A program made the position numbers and the translations under genes. A stretch of DNA of 6,421 bases, from NCBI GenBank assembly GCA_018267355.1, contig JAFDYP010000515.1, positions 1 through 6,421 on the forward strand. The letters are read 5' to 3'. The DNA comes from Bacteroidota bacterium. GTDB taxonomy: Bacteria > Bacteroidota > Bacteroidia > Chitinophagales > LD1. The notes beneath the pieces were generated by a model. It did not search any database and had not been told where the DNA came from. It saw only the letters and a program-made list of their open reading frames with translations. Shown here one piece after another: positions 5,453 through 6,421 of this stretch. Each line of letters opens with the position of its first letter. Position 1 is the stretch's first letter.

Positions 5453-5489
5453 TGTACTTTAGGAGTATTGACTGGACAGTAGGAGCATT
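5453..5489. repeat. Tandem 17-bp direct repeat with 20-bp period
   Basis: Copy 1 (5453-5469) is TGTACTTTAGGAGTATT and copy 2 (5473-5489) is TGGACAGTAGGAGCATT; 13 of 17 positions are identical, including the core TAGGAG. The start-to-start distance of exactly 20 bp is about two helical turns, as for a regulator dimer or two adjacent dimers on one DNA face. The repeat lies 50-86 bp upstream of the beta-barrel gene and 68-104 bp upstream of the divergent exonuclease gene. Confidence 0.5.
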
Positions 5490-5504
5490 ATTGAAAATTT
5501 GCGA

Positions 5505-5535
5505 TTTATCTGTTTATCAATGATTTATATTTTTC
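5505..5535 (+). promoter_or_regulatory. Weak promoter candidate for the beta-barrel gene
   Basis: TTTA (5505-5508), 19 bp, then TATTTTTC (5528-5535) resembles TTTG-N19-TAnnTTTG with one mismatch in each box. The implied start of transcription falls at or next to the GTG start codon at 5539. The region is very A/T-rich, so chance matches are easy. Confidence 0.3.
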
Positions 5536-5538
5536 AAG

Positions 5539-6252
5539 GTGAATCATAACCACATATCAAAGCTGCTGGCGGTCCTCGGACTGATATTATGGATACCTGC
5601 CGGGCACCTCTGCGCTCAGGCGGATTCTACCTACCGGTCGGTACAGCGCCAGGTAGACAGCCAGCCGGATTCCACCCGCAATGGGTTTTTTCACGCGGCC
5701 CGCTTTCATAGCTCTTTTCATGTCCAGTTTGAGGGTGATGCGGCGTATATGTTCCGGGAGGTAGGTGCGGTCACGGGCTTTCAGGTGGCCTGGGTCATCA
5801 ATCACAAGATCTCCATCGGCGCTGCCTTTAGCATCCTGACGTCCAATAATGTGACTTTGAATCAGTATGTCAATAGCAATGCCGCCATAGGCGTGATACC
5901 CAATAATATCACACCTCAGCTCATGTCAGCCGGCCTGACGGGAGGCTATATCTTCAGATCAGGCAAAAAGCTCTCCTTTGAGCCGCAGCTGGGCCTCGGC
6001 TGGGCCTATATCCACTTCACTGATCCACGCGCGGGATGGGCAGACCCAGCAGCAAGCAAGAGCGAGACATATACCGGCCACTATGCCTGTATCAGCCCGT
6101 CTGTCAGCATGATCTGGAATGCTACCAAGGTATTCCGGCCCGGTATAGTAGTAGGTGGCAATGCGGTCTTTGGCCAAAACTACCTCGATGTGAAGAGCTA
6201 TAATGTAGGCTCTGTATACGGTGGCGTCTTCCTGCGCTTTGGCACTTTCTAA
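5539..6252 (+). CDS. Putative outer-membrane beta-barrel protein
   Basis: The 237-residue protein has a signal peptide (SKLLAVLGLILWIPAG, likely cut after HLCA before Gln27). The Cys25 context does not form a lipobox. A polar linker rich in Asp/Ser/Gln follows (about 28-47). The rest alternates short amphipathic strands with Gly/Asn turns (HVQFEGDAAYMFREVGAVTGFQVAWVI, LTGGYIFRSGKKLSFEPQLGLGWAYIHF, SVYGGVFLRFGTF). It ends in Phe after an aromatic-Gly pattern, the hallmark of a barrel's last strand recognised by BamA. I infer a small barrel of about 8 to 10 strands in the outer membrane, probably a porin-like or adhesin-type protein of unknown ligand. The start is GTG 5539: an in-frame TGA lies at 5521-5523 and no ATG precedes the signal peptide. 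GTG is less usual for this phylum. A direct repeat sits upstream and a terminator downstream. Confidence 0.8.
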   Translation: MNHNHISKLLAVLGLILWIPAGHLCAQADSTYRSVQRQVDSQPDSTRNGFFHAARFHSSFHVQFEGDAAYMFREVGAVTGFQVAWVINHKISIGAAFSILTSNNVTLNQYVNSNAAIGVIPNNITPQLMSAGLTGGYIFRSGKKLSFEPQLGLGWAYIHFTDPRAGWADPAASKSETYTGHYACISPSVSMIWNATKVFRPGIVVGGNAVFGQNYLDVKSYNVGSVYGGVFLRFGTF

Positions 6253-6253
6253 A

Positions 6254-6295
6254 TAAAAAAGGGCCGGTATCTACCAGCCCTTATATTCTCTTTTT
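6254..6295. terminator. Bidirectional intrinsic terminator
   Basis: AAGGGC (6259-6264) pairs with GCCCTT (6277-6282). After one C-A mismatch, GGT (6266-6268) pairs with ACC (6273-6275) around a 4-nt loop. On the minus strand the stem is followed directly by six T residues (6260-6255), strong for the gene at 6305-6421. On the plus strand a T-rich tail (to 6295) follows, adequate for the beta-barrel gene ending at 6252. Confidence 0.75.
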
Positions 6296-6304
6296 ATATC
6301 GTTC

Positions 6305-6421
6305 TTATATCTTCTTCAGATAGACGTCCTTCACCTGTGTGGTAGACTTGGTCAGCTTCACAGCAAAGGTCTGCTTATCGAGTACTTTGCCTACAGCAGG
6401 ATAATCCAGGAAACGCTTCAT
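6305..6421 (-). CDS. 3' end of a minus-strand gene (or 38-residue ORF), function unknown
   Basis: Reading from the window edge, a frame of 38 codons runs to a TAA at 6307-6305: MKRFLDYPAVGKVLDK, then QTFAVKLTKS, then TTQVKDVYLKKI. Codon use matches the neighbours (AAG, CTG, GTA, ATA), and a strong minus-strand terminator lies 22 bp beyond the stop, so it is very likely real coding sequence. The strand-rich, Lys-ending tail looks like the C-terminus of a larger protein, although the first in-window codon happens to be ATG and a complete small protein is possible. The family cannot be assigned from this fragment. Confidence 0.6.
   Translation of the reverse strand: MKRFLDYPAVGKVLDKQTFAVKLTKSTTQVKDVYLKKI

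Noticed and set aside
1..6421. CRISPR array, insertion sequence, toxin-antitoxin or defence island
   Set aside because: No regularly spaced repeats, transposase motifs, terminal inverted repeats or small paired toxin genes were found. The WYL regulator alone is not sufficient evidence for a defence system.

Overview
The window looks like an ordinary chromosomal segment of a Bacteroidota bacterium, probably in or near Chitinophagales/Sphingobacteriia. This is an inference from several cues: a Bacteroidota-type DnaQ-exonuclease plus GIY-YIG-like fusion, envelope proteins with signal peptides ending in the typical 'A-Q' junction, little Shine-Dalgarno signal, and promoter-like sequences of the TTTG-N19-TAnnTTTG type used in this phylum. 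Base composition looks balanced, and isoleucine is often encoded by ATA. No mobile element, tRNA, rRNA or CRISPR array is visible.

Layout, left to right. A ClpP-type serine peptidase gene (1-609) ends in a strong intrinsic terminator and is followed by a small gene of unknown function (694-1110). A second unknown gene (1174-1605, minus) converges on it, with a minus-strand terminator between them. The 265-bp gap at 1606-1870 between divergent genes is the richest non-coding part. It holds a dyad overlapping a promoter-like -33 box, an A/T palindrome, and a GC-rich foldable stretch ending in seven T residues, which I read as a candidate structured RNA (about 1692-1780). Next comes a likely plus-strand operon: a WYL-domain HTH regulator (1871-2869), a TerB-like helical protein (2908-3270) and a secreted protein whose C-terminal half has a GldM-C-like pattern (3281-4039).

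On the minus strand, a DEDDh exonuclease fused to a GIY-YIG-like domain (4045-5385) ends only 5 bp from that operon. Its exonuclease motifs are intact, but the GIY-YIG domain appears to have lost nearly all catalytic residues. A divergent intergenic region (5386-5538) has a perfect TAnnTTTG box almost touching the exonuclease start codon and a 17-bp imperfect direct repeat with a 20-bp period. It lies upstream of an outer-membrane beta-barrel-type protein (5539-6252, GTG start). A bidirectional terminator separates that gene from the 3' end of a minus-strand gene (6305-6421) that reaches the window edge.

The genes do not form one obvious pathway: proteolysis (ClpP), regulation (WYL), DNA metabolism (DnaQ fusion) and envelope proteins sit side by side. 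I do not see a convincing new defence or metabolic system. The best candidates for something undescribed are the RNA at 1692-1780 with its overlapping operator, the catalytically dead GIY-YIG domain, and the tandem direct repeat upstream of the beta-barrel gene.
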